Counted from the stretch's first letter, positions 1 through 8,991 are shown. The stretch is 64,000 nt of DNA from Lactobacillus helsingborgensis (GCF_000970855.1 NZ_KQ034047.1:285623-349622); one strand, 5' to 3'. Program-made: numbers and translations. The notes: a model not told the origin generated them from the sequence alone.

Positions 1-303
1 GTAGCACCTCAAGAAACGGTTCGCATAAAGGTTTACTTCCAAAACACTGGTGTCTTCATGTACCACTGCCACATTATCGAGCACGAAGATGCCGGTATGA
101 TGGCGCAAATTCAAATTGTTGATCCAAAAGAACCAGACAAGAAATATCATTTGATGGACATGGAAACTTTGACTAAGGCATTTGCTGAAGAAAGAGGAGT
201 ACCTGAAGACGAAGTCTTCTGCCCAGGAATGGACGTTGAAGGTATGGCAGTTAAAGGTGAAGATCATAGTCTTGATGCTTTATCAAGCGCAACTCATCAT
301 TAA
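1..303 (+). CDS. multicopper oxidase, C-terminal end (partial)
   Basis: The reading frame is open from base 1, so the gene starts upstream of the window. The last 100 residues are visible. They include the motif FMYHCHIIEHEDAGMM, the C-terminal type 1/trinuclear copper-binding signature (HCHxxxHxxxGM) of multicopper oxidases, which couple substrate oxidation to reduction of O2 to water. After the copper motif comes an acidic tail of about 60 residues that the oxidase fold does not need. It ends in DALSSATHH, one residue (G to S) away from the DALSGAT flavinylation motif of NqrC-type proteins. The substrate and cellular location cannot be read because the N-terminus is missing. A hairpin terminator follows. 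Confidence 0.85.
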   Translation, partial: VAPQETVRIKVYFQNTGVFMYHCHIIEHEDAGMMAQIQIVDPKEPDKKYHLMDMETLTKAFAEERGVPEDEVFCPGMDVEGMAVKGEDHSLDALSSATHH

Positions 304-342
304 TCCCTACTTTTACTCAATAAAAAATAAAATTTAGCAAAG

Positions 343-368
343 TCGCTCATTAATTTGAGCGATTTTTT
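343..368 (+). terminator. terminator of the multicopper oxidase gene
   Basis: The inverted repeat TCGCTC / GAGCGA has an 8-base AT-rich loop and is followed by a run of six T. It lies 40 bases after the oxidase stop codon and just before the next gene. Confidence 0.75.
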
Positions 369-402
369 GCTTTTATCAATCGACCTATGTTTAAATAGCT
401 TT

Positions 403-1113
403 ATGAAAAAGAACAGATTTTCCTTTAAAGCTATTTTGATTTTATTCTTTGGGGTCTTTTTACTCGGATTAGTTTTTGCCTTCTGTAACTCGTCTGGTTT
501 TAAAGACCGCTATGATTGGTTAACACTGAAGTCTACTCAAAAATTAGACGTACCGTTAGAGAATCAATATCCTGACCTGCCTAATGGCTGTGAAGTTACC
601 TCTTTATCAATGCTTTTGCGTTACTATGGAATTAAAGTTAATAAACTTGACCTCTCAGAAAACATTAAACACGTGTCTTCATACACTGATAATGGCAAGT
701 ACCGCGGTAATCCTCATGTGGGTTTTGTTGGTTATATGAGTCAGGCAAATGCAGGCTGGTGTGTTTATAATGAACCGTTAGAACAAGTTGGACTTAAATA
801 TACAAACCGCATTAGAAATTTCACTAACCATGACTTTATCCAAGTAATAAAATTAGTCTCTGATGGTCATCCAGTTTTAATCATTACAACGACCAATTTT
901 AACCATGTAGGCGACATGCAAACTTGGCAAACAGCTCAAGGGGAAGTACACGTCACTCCTTCTTCGCATGCTTGTGTCATCACGGGCTTTGATAAAAAAG
1001 CACGTATTGTTTACGTAAATGATCCTTTTGGTCATAAAAATAAAGCAATTCCGTGGAAAAACTTGGAAAGAAGTTTTAATCAACAAGGAAAGCAAGCCTT
1101 ATATTTAGAGTAA
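403..1113 (+). CDS. C39-like cysteine peptidase, membrane anchored
   Basis: This is a protein of 236 residues. The ATG at 403 is preferred to an in-frame TTG at 355 because the TTG lies inside the preceding terminator hairpin. Residues 8-28 form a hydrophobic N-terminal anchor or signal. The peptidase_C39_2 fold is shown by YPDLPNGCEVTSLSML, with the likely catalytic Cys near residue 63, and by SSHACVITGFD followed by NDPFG, which carry the His and Asp/Asn partners. Single-domain members of this family in lactobacilli are exported and their substrates are unknown. It is transcribed alone between two terminators. Confidence is good for the fold and low for the role. Confidence 0.8.
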   Translation: MKKNRFSFKAILILFFGVFLLGLVFAFCNSSGFKDRYDWLTLKSTQKLDVPLENQYPDLPNGCEVTSLSMLLRYYGIKVNKLDLSENIKHVSSYTDNGKYRGNPHVGFVGYMSQANAGWCVYNEPLEQVGLKYTNRIRNFTNHDFIQVIKLVSDGHPVLIITTTNFNHVGDMQTWQTAQGEVHVTPSSHACVITGFDKKARIVYVNDPFGHKNKAIPWKNLERSFNQQGKQALYLE

Positions 1114-1116
1114 AAA

Positions 1117-1148
1117 AGAGCAGATTCAATTAAGAATCTGCTCTTTTT
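1117..1148. terminator. bidirectional terminator
   Basis: The stem AGAGCAGATTC / GAATCTGCTCT has a 6-base loop, with T5 on the plus side and T6 on the minus side. It can end the C39 peptidase transcript on the plus strand and anything reading leftwards out of the thrE-like operon on the minus strand. Confidence 0.8.
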
Positions 1149-1150
1149 AA

Positions 1151-1287
1151 ATCGAGGCCCATTAATAAAATAATAGGTGACTACTTCTGTTCACATCAGG
1201 TTGGTCAACCACCAGCACTTCCCGTGCCTGCCACTTAAGACGGGTGTCCTCATACAAATACGCATCTCGCGTTTTTGTCGACTCGCA
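1151..1287. other. structured intergenic element, possible RNA
   Basis: This stretch has no open frame but is dense in self-complementary segments and is more GC-rich than its surroundings. Visible pairings are GTGA (1177-1180) with TCAC (1191-1194); GGTT with AACC around GGTC (1199-1210); CCCGT (1221-1225) with ACGGG (1240-1244); an outer GAGG (1154-1157) with CCTC (1248-1251); and ACGC with GCGT just before a T5 run near 1271. It lies downstream of the exporter genes on the minus strand and ends against a bidirectional terminator. It could be a 3' untranslated structure or an independent small RNA. It does not match the SRP, tmRNA or RNase P cores that I know. Confidence 0.3.
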
Positions 1288-1764
1288 TTAATTATTATAC
1301 TTATTTGATTTGTTTTTGTAAAATTTTTTTATCCTAAAAAAGATTTCGACACACATACTGGACAAAAGCATGCCCAAAGCTATTGAGCCGGTTACAATTA
1401 TTACACGCAAAACCGCATCATTAGCGCCCCTAAGATTGCCTGAAGTCAATTCACGTACTGCTTGATAAGCAGGAACTCCCGGTACAAGAGGAACAATCGC
1501 GGGAATGTAAAAAACTGTAGCTGGGCATTTTTTCATTCGCGCAAAAACTATGCCTAAAATACCAATAGCAAATGAGCCTAGCAGATTTGACAAAAGGCGG
1601 CCCATCGAAGCGCGCATCGCCAACCAGTAAATTATCCAACTGGTGACACCACTGATACCGGCAAGATTAATTACGCGCCGGGGTACATTGATTGTCAAAG
1701 CAAATCCCGCGGAAGCTAAATAGGCAAATGCAATATTAATTAATAATTCAATTCCAAATGACAT
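1288..1764 (-). CDS. ThrE-type exporter, C-terminal half (YjjB-like)
   Basis: This is a membrane protein of 158 residues with about four to five hydrophobic segments. The segment FYIPAIVPLVPGVPAYQAV is typical of the YjjB/DUF3815 half of the threonine/serine exporter family. Such subunits act together with a YjjP partner, encoded here by the gene that ends two bases upstream. The pair is probably translated from one message with the ABC-F gene. Members export small amino acids or dicarboxylates such as succinate. Which of these applies here cannot be told from the sequence. Confidence 0.75.
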   Translation of the reverse strand: MSFGIELLINIAFAYLASAGFALTINVPRRVINLAGISGVTSWIIYWLAMRASMGRLLSNLLGSFAIGILGIVFARMKKCPATVFYIPAIVPLVPGVPAYQAVRELTSGNLRGANDAVLRVIIVTGSIALGMLLSSMCVEIFFRIKKFYKNKSNKYNN

Positions 1765-1766
1765 TT

Positions 1767-2546
1767 TTATGCTCCCAAAAATTTTAAAACAATACCGACG
1801 CCGCCACCTAGTGCAAATGCAGTTAAAAGGGCTTCACAAATTTTGACCATACCCGAAAGAATATCACCTTTAAATAAATCCCGTAGTGCATTCGTTAAGG
1901 CTAAGCCAGGAACTAGCGGCATTAGCGCTCCCGTTAAAATATGGTCGATGATCATTTGCGGAAAGATATGGACTAACCCTGCCGCTAACACTGTCATAAT
2001 TACCGCTGCCACCAATTCAGACAAGAATTTAACATTCGTAAATCGTTTAAAATAATAAAAAGAAATAAAACCGGTTGCACCAACTATTGCGGCCGCCGGA
2101 AAGTCAATCCAGTCATAATTATTCATAAACATAACCATGAGAGTAGCACTCAAAATTGCTGCCCCAATAGTTTGCAACCAGACAGGAAAAGTAGGAAAAC
2201 CACCACTGGCTATATTATTAACTTCGCGTTTAACTTCCTGCAAGGTGATTTTTTGTTCAGCAAATGCCCGTGATAAAGAATTAATCCGATCAACTAGCTC
2301 AAGATTGATATTGCGTTCATGAACTAGTAGTGTTTGACAATAATTGCCATGGTCTAAACTCATGAAAACACCGGTAGGCACAACAAACACACGTGGGTCA
2401 GGCTCACCCGCACTCTTAGCAATTCGCATCATTGTATCTTCGACCCGGTACATTTCACTGCCGCCCTCAATCATTAATTCTCCAGCGGTTAGGCAGGTAT
2501 CAAGCAAATCTTGATAAAAGGTCTCACCTCGTTTAGTAGCATCCAT
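1767..2546 (-). CDS. ThrE-type exporter, N-terminal half (YjjP-like)
   Basis: A protein of 259 residues. The soluble N-terminal part contains MIEGGSEMYRVEDTMMRIA, the family signature (x-GGE-x-YRVE-type block). It is followed by five hydrophobic segments from about residue 125, ending in LVPGLALTNALRDLFKGD. It pairs with the YjjB-like gene two bases downstream to make a two-component exporter. It starts nine bases after the ABC-F stop codon, so the three genes form one operon. A second ThrE family member at 26.6-27.9 kb carries both halves in one polypeptide. Confidence 0.78.
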   Translation of the reverse strand: MDATKRGETFYQDLLDTCLTAGELMIEGGSEMYRVEDTMMRIAKSAGEPDPRVFVVPTGVFMSLDHGNYCQTLLVHERNINLELVDRINSLSRAFAEQKITLQEVKREVNNIASGGFPTFPVWLQTIGAAILSATLMVMFMNNYDWIDFPAAAIVGATGFISFYYFKRFTNVKFLSELVAAVIMTVLAAGLVHIFPQMIIDHILTGALMPLVPGLALTNALRDLFKGDILSGMVKICEALLTAFALGGGVGIVLKFLGA

Positions 2547-2555
2547 CTTGTTACC

Positions 2556-4103
2556 TCAAATTTTATTCATAGTTTCAATATCAATAGTTTTATCAATCCA
2601 ATTGCCCTGGAAAAAGTCGCGTTCATGGCTAACGATAATAACTCCTCCTGGGAATTTGACAATCGCTTGTCGCAAGGCATCTTTAGAATCACGGTCCAAA
2701 TGATTGGTGGGCTCATCTAAAAATAATAAATTAGCAGGTTCAAACTGCATTTTAGCTAATTTTACCTTTTCCTGCTCTCCTCCAGATAATTTTTTTAAAG
2801 GACTCATAGCTTGCTGAGCGCTAACTCCCAACCTTGCTAAAGCACCTCTTAATTCCTTAGGCTTGATGCGGTTAAAATTTTCCTGTAAATATTGCAGCGG
2901 CGTCATATTATTGTTAGGCCAGGTCAAATCCTGTTTAAAATAAGCAATTTTGGCGGTTTCAGATAATTTAAATGTACCAAATATCGGATCAATTTGATCA
3001 AGTAGAGTTTTTAACAAAGTCGTCTTACCAATACCGTTAAAACCAGTAATAGCAACTTTTTCATTGCCGCCCACTGAAAAGTTAAACGCCTCTTTGACAA
3101 GAGCATGATCATAACCGATTACTAAATCTTGTGTCTGCAAAAGTAAATTAGCAGCTGTCGCAACATAAGGAAACGTAAAGTGAGGCTTATGGTTTCCTTT
3201 AGGGGGGTTTAATACTTCCATTTTAGCAAGCTGTCTTGCACGCGATTTTGCACTTTTAGAACGGGTACCTGCCTTATTTTTACGGATATATGCCTCGGTT
3301 TTAGCAATTTTGCGCTGCTGGTTGCTATAGGCTTTCATGTATGTCTCACGGTTAGCCTCTTTTTGGCGCATTGCTTGCTTAAGCGAGCCAGTATAACGAG
3401 TGATTGTCCCCAGATCGATATCAATAATACAATTCGCAATCCTGCCTAAAAAATCATAGTCATGACTCACAACAATAAAAGCACCAGTGAAGTCATTGAG
3501 ATAATCAACTAGCCAATCTATATGAGAAACATCTAGGTAATTGGTAGGTTCGTCTAAAAGTAAAACCTCCGGCTTTTGTAATAATAACTTAGCCAGAATA
3601 ATTTTCGACCTTTGACCACCAGAAAGCTCACTGACATCATGGTCATATCCTAGTTCTGCTAACCCCAATCCAGAAGCAACACGCTCTATTTCAGTGTCTA
3701 TGCCGTAAAAATCATTTTCTTCCAAGAAAGTCTGTACTTTGCCTGCCTTTTCAAGCAAAGAATCATCACCAGTTACCGCATATTTTTCATATAAAGCATT
3801 AAGCTCTTTCTCTTTATGATAAAGTTGTGCAAAAGCTGTGCGCAAAAATTGGCGGATAGTTACACCCTGCTTTAATTTAGCATATTGATCGAGATAGCCA
3901 ACCGTTACCTTATTTTGCCATTTTACCTGTCCTTCGTCAGGAAGTATTTCGCCAGTTAAAATTTTAATCAAGGTAGATTTACCAACACCGTTTTGACCAG
4001 TAACTCCCATGTGATCTTCTTTATTGAGAACAAAACTGCTGTTTTCGTATAATGTCTTGTCTTCAAAACCCTGTCCCAAATTTTTAACTGTGAGTAAACT
4101 CAT
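2556..4103 (-). CDS. ABC-F family ATPase
   Basis: A protein of 515 residues with two ABC ATPase domains and no membrane segments. Walker A motifs are GQNGVGKST (about residue 37) and GFNGIGKTT. Signature and Walker B pairs are LSGGQRSK with LLLDEPTNYLD and LSGGEQEK with LFLDEPTNHLD. A basic, helical linker rich in K and R lies between the domains (about residues 240-300). ABC-F proteins bind the ribosomal E site and modulate elongation, and some confer antibiotic protection. The length fits the housekeeping YkpA/YbiT-like group as well as others, so no resistance role is claimed. It heads the operon with the split exporter. Confidence 0.85.
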   Translation of the reverse strand: MSLLTVKNLGQGFEDKTLYENSSFVLNKEDHMGVTGQNGVGKSTLIKILTGEILPDEGQVKWQNKVTVGYLDQYAKLKQGVTIRQFLRTAFAQLYHKEKELNALYEKYAVTGDDSLLEKAGKVQTFLEENDFYGIDTEIERVASGLGLAELGYDHDVSELSGGQRSKIILAKLLLQKPEVLLLDEPTNYLDVSHIDWLVDYLNDFTGAFIVVSHDYDFLGRIANCIIDIDLGTITRYTGSLKQAMRQKEANRETYMKAYSNQQRKIAKTEAYIRKNKAGTRSKSAKSRARQLAKMEVLNPPKGNHKPHFTFPYVATAANLLLQTQDLVIGYDHALVKEAFNFSVGGNEKVAITGFNGIGKTTLLKTLLDQIDPIFGTFKLSETAKIAYFKQDLTWPNNNMTPLQYLQENFNRIKPKELRGALARLGVSAQQAMSPLKKLSGGEQEKVKLAKMQFEPANLLFLDEPTNHLDRDSKDALRQAIVKFPGGVIIVSHERDFFQGNWIDKTIDIETMNKI

Positions 4104-4185
4104 CCTACATCTCCCTTGGTTTATTTAAAATATCTCACTTATATTATAGCTAACCTACCATTGCCCTATGTGTGTGCAAATTAAA

Positions 4186-4210
4186 AAAGACGGGCGATTT
4201 ACCCATCTTT
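4186..4210 (-). terminator. terminator of the LCP operon
   Basis: The stem AAAGAcGGG / CCCaTCTTT has a 7-base loop and is followed by T6 on the minus strand. It overlaps the stop codon of the small membrane protein gene. Confidence 0.65.
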
Positions 4211-4569
4211 TACTTTCTTTCTTGTTCATATTTTTGCAAAGCATCCAAGATTTTAGGCCAATAACGTTTAGGCAAAATTAATTGCAGTTTATTATTGTAA
4301 ATTGGAAAGTCGCTTGCTTTCATTCCAGTAATATTAGCTAAATCTTCATTAGTTAAATGAAATTCACGTGTAATCCGTTTGATTTCAGCAGAAGCATGTC
4401 CCCGAAACCATGAAAGAACAAAGAAAAATAAGGCAAATACGCTTGCAACCAAAATAGAGATTGACAAATTCCAGTGCAACGTGCGTAAGCAAATGAATAT
4501 TACAGCAATAAACGCAATAAGTGCTGATATTGCCCCATAAGCAATTAAAAACGCTGATTGCTTACGCAT
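4210..4569 (-). CDS. small membrane protein, unknown function
   Basis: A protein of 119 residues that I do not recognise. Residues 7-27 and 35-54 are two transmembrane helices, followed by a soluble C-terminal part of about 65 residues rich in charged residues. It starts 29 bases after the LCP gene stop codon on the same strand and shares its terminator, so the two are probably co-transcribed. A link to cell-envelope assembly is inferred from position only. Confidence 0.6.
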   Translation of the reverse strand: MRKQSAFLIAYGAISALIAFIAVIFICLRTLHWNLSISILVASVFALFFFVLSWFRGHASAEIKRITREFHLTNEDLANITGMKASDFPIYNNKLQLILPKRYWPKILDALQKYEQERK

Positions 4570-4598
4570 ATTTATTTTCCCCCTTCTTTAAGAAATAA

Positions 4599-5780
4599 CT
4601 ATTGACCAGTAGTATTATTGCCACCGGTATTTCCCGTAGAATTATTATTTGTTTCATCAGTTATTACTGAATGATAAATTTGATAATTCGTAAACGGATT
4701 AGGGTCCTTCCACTTAATATGGTTATTTTGCTCGTTTAGCTTGTTGAGCTTCGTTTCATCATTATCCAATACTTTCTTTTCCAAGTCAAGATTGGCACGT
4801 ATCTTGTCAGATGCCTTTTGTAATTGCTGAGTAGAGGCAACTTGAATGGAAGAACCATTGATCCAGGCATCGTGACCTTGAATATAACCGCTAGCAATAT
4901 TTTCAGAGCAGCCACGGTAAGTGAGCGCTAGAGCCAACATGTCATTGAAAGTCAGGTTTGTTTTGACATACTTAGAAAAAATATTAACTAGTTTACGGTA
5001 ATTAGCAATTGAGTCAACAGAAATTGCCTTATGAACGACCGCTGTAATGACTTGCCTCTGGCGCATCTGTCTACCATAATCACCTCGAGGATCATCATGA
5101 CGCATTCTGACATAAGCAACTGCGTGACGCCCGTTTAAATGTTGTTTTCCTTTATGAAAATCGCACCAATCATAAGAAAAACTAAATGGTACTTTAACAT
5201 CGACTCCCCCAACCGCATTAACCAAGCTCTTTAACGCCTTCATATTAACTTCAACATAATAATGAATTGGTACGCCAATTAAAGCAGAAACTGTTCTCAT
5301 AGAAGCAGAACTGCCGCCAACGCCATAAGCTGAATTAATCCTAAACATGTTGTACTTATTTCCCGGATCACCTAAAATGTTAGCAAGGGTATCACGAGGA
5401 ATAGAAGTCATTGTCGCTTTATTCTTACTAGGATTGGCAGTAGCTAAAATAATAGTGTCCGAATTGCCTTTATCGTGGCGACCCTCTAGTCCCTGATCGA
5501 CGCCAAGAATCAAAACAGAAATCGGCTGCTTGTTGGCAATTCTAGCAGAAGTGGCATAGTTACCACCATTACCATCTATTGCGCTATGTAAGGCAAAATA
5601 CATATGAGCTGCCCAAGCTAAACCAAAGCTGACACATAGAACTAATATAATACCAACTATTCGGGCACAAACACTACCTTTAAAAACCTTAGACGGTGCT
5701 GCTAAAGCAAGATTACGATGAAGATTCAGAGAAGAACGTCTTTTATGATAATCCTCTCTGCGTTTTGAGTTTGAATTCAT
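4599..5780 (-). CDS. LCP family glycopolymer transferase (LytR-CpsA-Psr)
   Basis: A protein of 393 residues. The cytoplasmic N-terminus is basic, one membrane helix spans about residues 36-65, and the extracellular LCP domain covers about 85-300. LCP signatures are visible: VLILGVDQ, the NSDTIILA block, the TSIPRDT motif with the pyrophosphate-binding Arg, and YVRMRHDDPRGDYGRQMRQ. LCP enzymes attach teichoic acids or polysaccharides from a lipid carrier to peptidoglycan. The C-terminus is low complexity (N, T, G). It is the first gene of a two-gene transcript. Confidence 0.88.
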   Translation of the reverse strand: MNSNSKRREDYHKRRSSLNLHRNLALAAPSKVFKGSVCARIVGIILVLCVSFGLAWAAHMYFALHSAIDGNGGNYATSARIANKQPISVLILGVDQGLEGRHDKGNSDTIILATANPSKNKATMTSIPRDTLANILGDPGNKYNMFRINSAYGVGGSSASMRTVSALIGVPIHYYVEVNMKALKSLVNAVGGVDVKVPFSFSYDWCDFHKGKQHLNGRHAVAYVRMRHDDPRGDYGRQMRQRQVITAVVHKAISVDSIANYRKLVNIFSKYVKTNLTFNDMLALALTYRGCSENIASGYIQGHDAWINGSSIQVASTQQLQKASDKIRANLDLEKKVLDNDETKLNKLNEQNNHIKWKDPNPFTNYQIYHSVITDETNNNSTGNTGGNNTTGQ

Positions 5781-5891
5781 TACTCTATTTAATCCCTTTC
5801 GTAGTTTTCCATGTTATATTTTTATCACTTTCAAACTTGAATTAAAATAATATCACTTATAATTAATAATATCTTATTTTTTATTCTTTAG

Positions 5892-5897
5892 TATAAT
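5892..5897 (+). promoter_or_regulatory. -10 element of pepF
   Basis: A perfect TATAAT lies 32 bases upstream of the pepF ATG. No good -35 element is visible at 16-18 bases, so the promoter may depend on other contacts. The AAGGAG ribosome binding site is at the usual distance from the start. Confidence 0.45.
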
Positions 5898-5929
5898 TTA
5901 CTTAAATAGATCAAAAAAGGAGAATTTAT

Positions 5930-7735
5930 ATGACAATTCCTAAAAGAAAAGACGTCCCTGAAAATCTTAAATGGGACTTAACCAGAATATTCAAATCTGA
6001 TGAAGACTGGGAAGATGAATATACACGTGTTAAAAAAGAAATACCAGCTTTAAGCACTATCAAAGACAATTTTACTACTTCGGGAACCTCCTTATATGAC
6101 GGGATTACGCAAATATTTGCAGTTACTCGCCACTTGGAAAAAGTTTATACTTATGCCAGTTTGTCCAGTGATGTCGATACCAAAGATGCCCACTATTTGG
6201 GTTTAGTTTCTCAAGTACAAGGACTAGCCAATCAATTTGATGCCGCTACCGCTTTTATGGCTCCTGCAATTTTAAGCCTTTCCCCTGAGAAATTAGCCGC
6301 CTTTAAACGCGAAGAACCAAGACTAGCTGATTACAATCATTTATTGGAGCAGATTACCAGAATGCGACCATATACTTTGTCTGCTCAAGAAGAAAAATTA
6401 GTTGCCGATGCTGGAGATGCAATGTCTGCTTCTGAAAATACCTATAATGTGCTGACTAATTCGGACATGGAATTTGGTTATACGCAAAATGATGACGGCG
6501 AAATGGTGCAATTATCGGAAGGATTATATTCCTTACTAATCCAATCGCAAAACAGAACTATCCGCAAGGAAGCTTTTGATGTCATGTATGCCACATACGG
6601 TCAATACCAAAACTCATTGGCGGCCACTCTTTCTGGAGTAGTCAAAAAGCATAACTATTATGCGCGCGTTCATCATTATAAGTCAGCCCGCGATTGCGCG
6701 ATCAATGAAAATAATGTACCGGCAGCCGTTTACGATACCTTAATTGCAGAGGTAAACAAGCATATAGACTTACTACATGAATATGTGGCTCTGCGTAAAC
6801 AAATTTTAGGTTTAAAAGACCTGCAAATGTGGGACATCTATGTTCCTCTAACAGGCAAACCGTCTTTAAGCTATACATTTGACGCAGCCAAAGCGGAAGC
6901 GCAAAAGGCTTTGAAACCACTTGGAGCAGATTATTTAAAGCAGGTAGACTATATTTTCAATAATCGGGTAATTGATGTGGTTGAATCAAAAAATAAAGTT
7001 ACAGGGGCTTATTCTGGTGGCTGTTATGATACGGACGCTTACGAACTCCTTAACTGGGAGGATAATATTGATTCTCTGTATACTTTAGTACACGAAACGG
7101 GGCATTCAGTTCACAGTATGTATACGAGACAAAATCAGCCTTACGTTTATGGTAATTATCCTATATTTGTTGCCGAAATTGCCTCAACTACTAACGAAAA
7201 CATCCTGACCGAATACTTTTTAGCCCATGTAAAAGATCCTAAAACACGTGCATTTGTTCTTAATTACTACTTGGACTCATTTAAAGGGACTTTATTCAGA
7301 CAAGCTCAATTCGCCGAATTTGAACAAAAAATTCACGAAATGGATGCTCAGGGTGAGCCTTTAACTGCTGACCGGCTAAATAAATGCTATGGTGAACTTA
7401 ACCAGCGCTACTATGGCGATTGCGTTGAACCGGGTGGAGAAATTGCCAAAGAGTGGACCAGAATTCCCCACTTTTACTACAATTTCTACGTCTACCAGTA
7501 TGCTACAGGTTTTGCTGCAGCTACAGCTCTAGCTAATAACGTTGTTCATGGCACCGAAGAACAAACAACAGCTTACGTTAACTTTTTAAAATCTGGTTCA
7601 AGTGACTATCCGGTTGAAATTATGAAAAAAGCAGGCGTCGACATGACTCAACCTGAATATTTGGAAGAAGCATTTGCAACTTTTGCCAAACGCTTAGCTG
7701 AATTTAAGCAAATTGTTCAAAATAATTTCAATTAA
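5930..7735 (+). CDS. pepF: oligoendopeptidase F (M3B zinc peptidase)
   Basis: A protein of 601 residues, the usual PepF length. The zinc-binding HExxH motif is in LVHETGHSVHSMYT (about residue 386), and the third ligand is the Glu of the downstream FVAEIASTTNENI block. PepF cleaves peptides of roughly 7-17 residues in the cytoplasm and serves peptide nutrition and turnover. The ATG at 5930 is preceded by AAAAAAGGAG at good spacing. The gene is monocistronic and converges on the M20 peptidase gene across a shared terminator. Confidence 0.93.
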   Translation: MTIPKRKDVPENLKWDLTRIFKSDEDWEDEYTRVKKEIPALSTIKDNFTTSGTSLYDGITQIFAVTRHLEKVYTYASLSSDVDTKDAHYLGLVSQVQGLANQFDAATAFMAPAILSLSPEKLAAFKREEPRLADYNHLLEQITRMRPYTLSAQEEKLVADAGDAMSASENTYNVLTNSDMEFGYTQNDDGEMVQLSEGLYSLLIQSQNRTIRKEAFDVMYATYGQYQNSLAATLSGVVKKHNYYARVHHYKSARDCAINENNVPAAVYDTLIAEVNKHIDLLHEYVALRKQILGLKDLQMWDIYVPLTGKPSLSYTFDAAKAEAQKALKPLGADYLKQVDYIFNNRVIDVVESKNKVTGAYSGGCYDTDAYELLNWEDNIDSLYTLVHETGHSVHSMYTRQNQPYVYGNYPIFVAEIASTTNENILTEYFLAHVKDPKTRAFVLNYYLDSFKGTLFRQAQFAEFEQKIHEMDAQGEPLTADRLNKCYGELNQRYYGDCVEPGGEIAKEWTRIPHFYYNFYVYQYATGFAAATALANNVVHGTEEQTTAYVNFLKSGSSDYPVEIMKKAGVDMTQPEYLEEAFATFAKRLAEFKQIVQNNFN

Positions 7736-7796
7736 TACTTGCAACTTTTAACAACAAATAATATAACAAGTATGTAAATTATAATTTCTTACATCA

Positions 7797-7830
7797 AAAC
7801 CCACTTCTGACTTATTTAAGAAGCGGGTTT
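7797..7830. terminator. bidirectional terminator between pepF and M20 peptidase
   Basis: The stem AAAACCCACTTCT / AGAAGCGGGTTTT has a 9-base loop and one A-C mismatch. AT-rich tails lie on both sides, so it serves both convergent genes. Confidence 0.7.
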
Positions 7831-7835
7831 TATTT

Positions 7836-8978
7836 TTATATATTTGAATTCCAGAATTCCCATGCCAATTCTTGATAAAGACGGCACCCATCTAAATATG
7901 CTGCTATTTCAACAAATTCATTTGGTTCATGGTCCGTTGTTCCTGCTGCAGGTCCTAGAATAATAATAGGAAAATCTCCTGCTTGAATATATTCCGAAGC
8001 ATCTGTCGCACCGGTTCCAGCTGTAAATTGGCTCGGCCGCCCGATTTTCTGCTCCACCACTTGCCGTGCCAGTTTAGCTAATTTACTTCCGGATTGGTCA
8101 GGAAGTGGCACTTCAGGAAAGCTGTAGCGGATATTAAGCTGAGCTCCTTGTTCATTGAGATCAGCAACAATACGTTCAAGTTCAGCGTAAATTTGCTGGT
8201 TAGGATATAAAGGTGTCGTTCTAATATTGCCTGATAACCACGCTCTGTCAGGCACTGAATTAATTTGACTGCCACCATGAATTTGACTAATTACGTGTGT
8301 TAAAGATCCTAAAACGGGATCTTGCTTTTGGTGACTAGACATTAATTGCTGAGCTGCTTGAGCAAAAGAAATAAGAGGCATAATGGCATTTTTACCCTTT
8401 TCAGGAGTTGAAGAATGAACGCACACTCCTTGAGAGTAGACATAATAATCAATCACTCCCTTATGTGTAACGCGAACATCAAAGTTCGAGGGCTCGCCAA
8501 TTACCAGTCCGTCTAAATCAGAGGCGTAACCCTCTTTAACCAGTTGGGCTGCACCGTATTCTCCGGTTTCTTCTCCCACAGAAGCTAACAGTCTAATACG
8601 CCCCGGCAAATCCTTACCACTTTCAAGTAAGTCCAGCATTGCCACTACCATCGCTGCCAGACCAGATTTCATATCACTTGCGCCCCGACCATAAATTTTG
8701 TCATCTTTAAAAGTGGGTGTAAACGGCGGTGTTTGCCAGTTAGACAATTCTCCTGCAGAAACCACATCTTCATGTCCAGAAAAGCCCAGAAGCGGACCAT
8801 GATCACCAATCGTAATAACCAGATTATCTCTACCAGCAGAATAAGTCACTCTAACAATCTGAACAGAATACTGCTTAAACAATGAAGTCAGATAGTCGGC
8901 AACCACACCTTCATGGTCATTAGCTGAATTTATCGCCATTAAGTCCGTCAGAATTTTAAGTGCACGCGCTTTTTCCAT
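7836..8978 (-). CDS. M20 family metallopeptidase (ArgE/DapE type)
   Basis: A protein of 380 residues. Two-zinc ligands are visible in GFSGHEDVV (His), GRGASDMKSGLAA (bridging Asp), SVGEETGEYGA (catalytic Glu and ligand Glu), GATDASE and DHEPNEF. The central part is the dimerisation domain. Family members remove acyl groups or cleave dipeptides; DapE, ArgE and carnosinase-like activities cannot be separated by eye. It starts 13 bases after the amino-acid transporter ATPase stop codon behind AAGGAG, so it probably processes what that transporter brings in. Confidence 0.82.
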   Translation of the reverse strand: MEKARALKILTDLMAINSANDHEGVVADYLTSLFKQYSVQIVRVTYSAGRDNLVITIGDHGPLLGFSGHEDVVSAGELSNWQTPPFTPTFKDDKIYGRGASDMKSGLAAMVVAMLDLLESGKDLPGRIRLLASVGEETGEYGAAQLVKEGYASDLDGLVIGEPSNFDVRVTHKGVIDYYVYSQGVCVHSSTPEKGKNAIMPLISFAQAAQQLMSSHQKQDPVLGSLTHVISQIHGGSQINSVPDRAWLSGNIRTTPLYPNQQIYAELERIVADLNEQGAQLNIRYSFPEVPLPDQSGSKLAKLARQVVEQKIGRPSQFTAGTGATDASEYIQAGDFPIIILGPAAGTTDHEPNEFVEIAAYLDGCRLYQELAWEFWNSNI

Positions 8979-8991
8979 ATCTATCTCCTTT

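Noticed and set aside
1151-1287. Structured element considered as SRP RNA, tmRNA or RNase P RNA
   Set aside because: The conserved cores (SRP GGAAG tetraloop region, tmRNA tRNA-like end, RNase P loops) are not visible on either strand.
6702-6920. Antisense open frame inside pepF
   Set aside because: It has no binding site or codon bias and lies within a strongly conserved peptidase gene. It is a chance frame like many others opposite real genes here.
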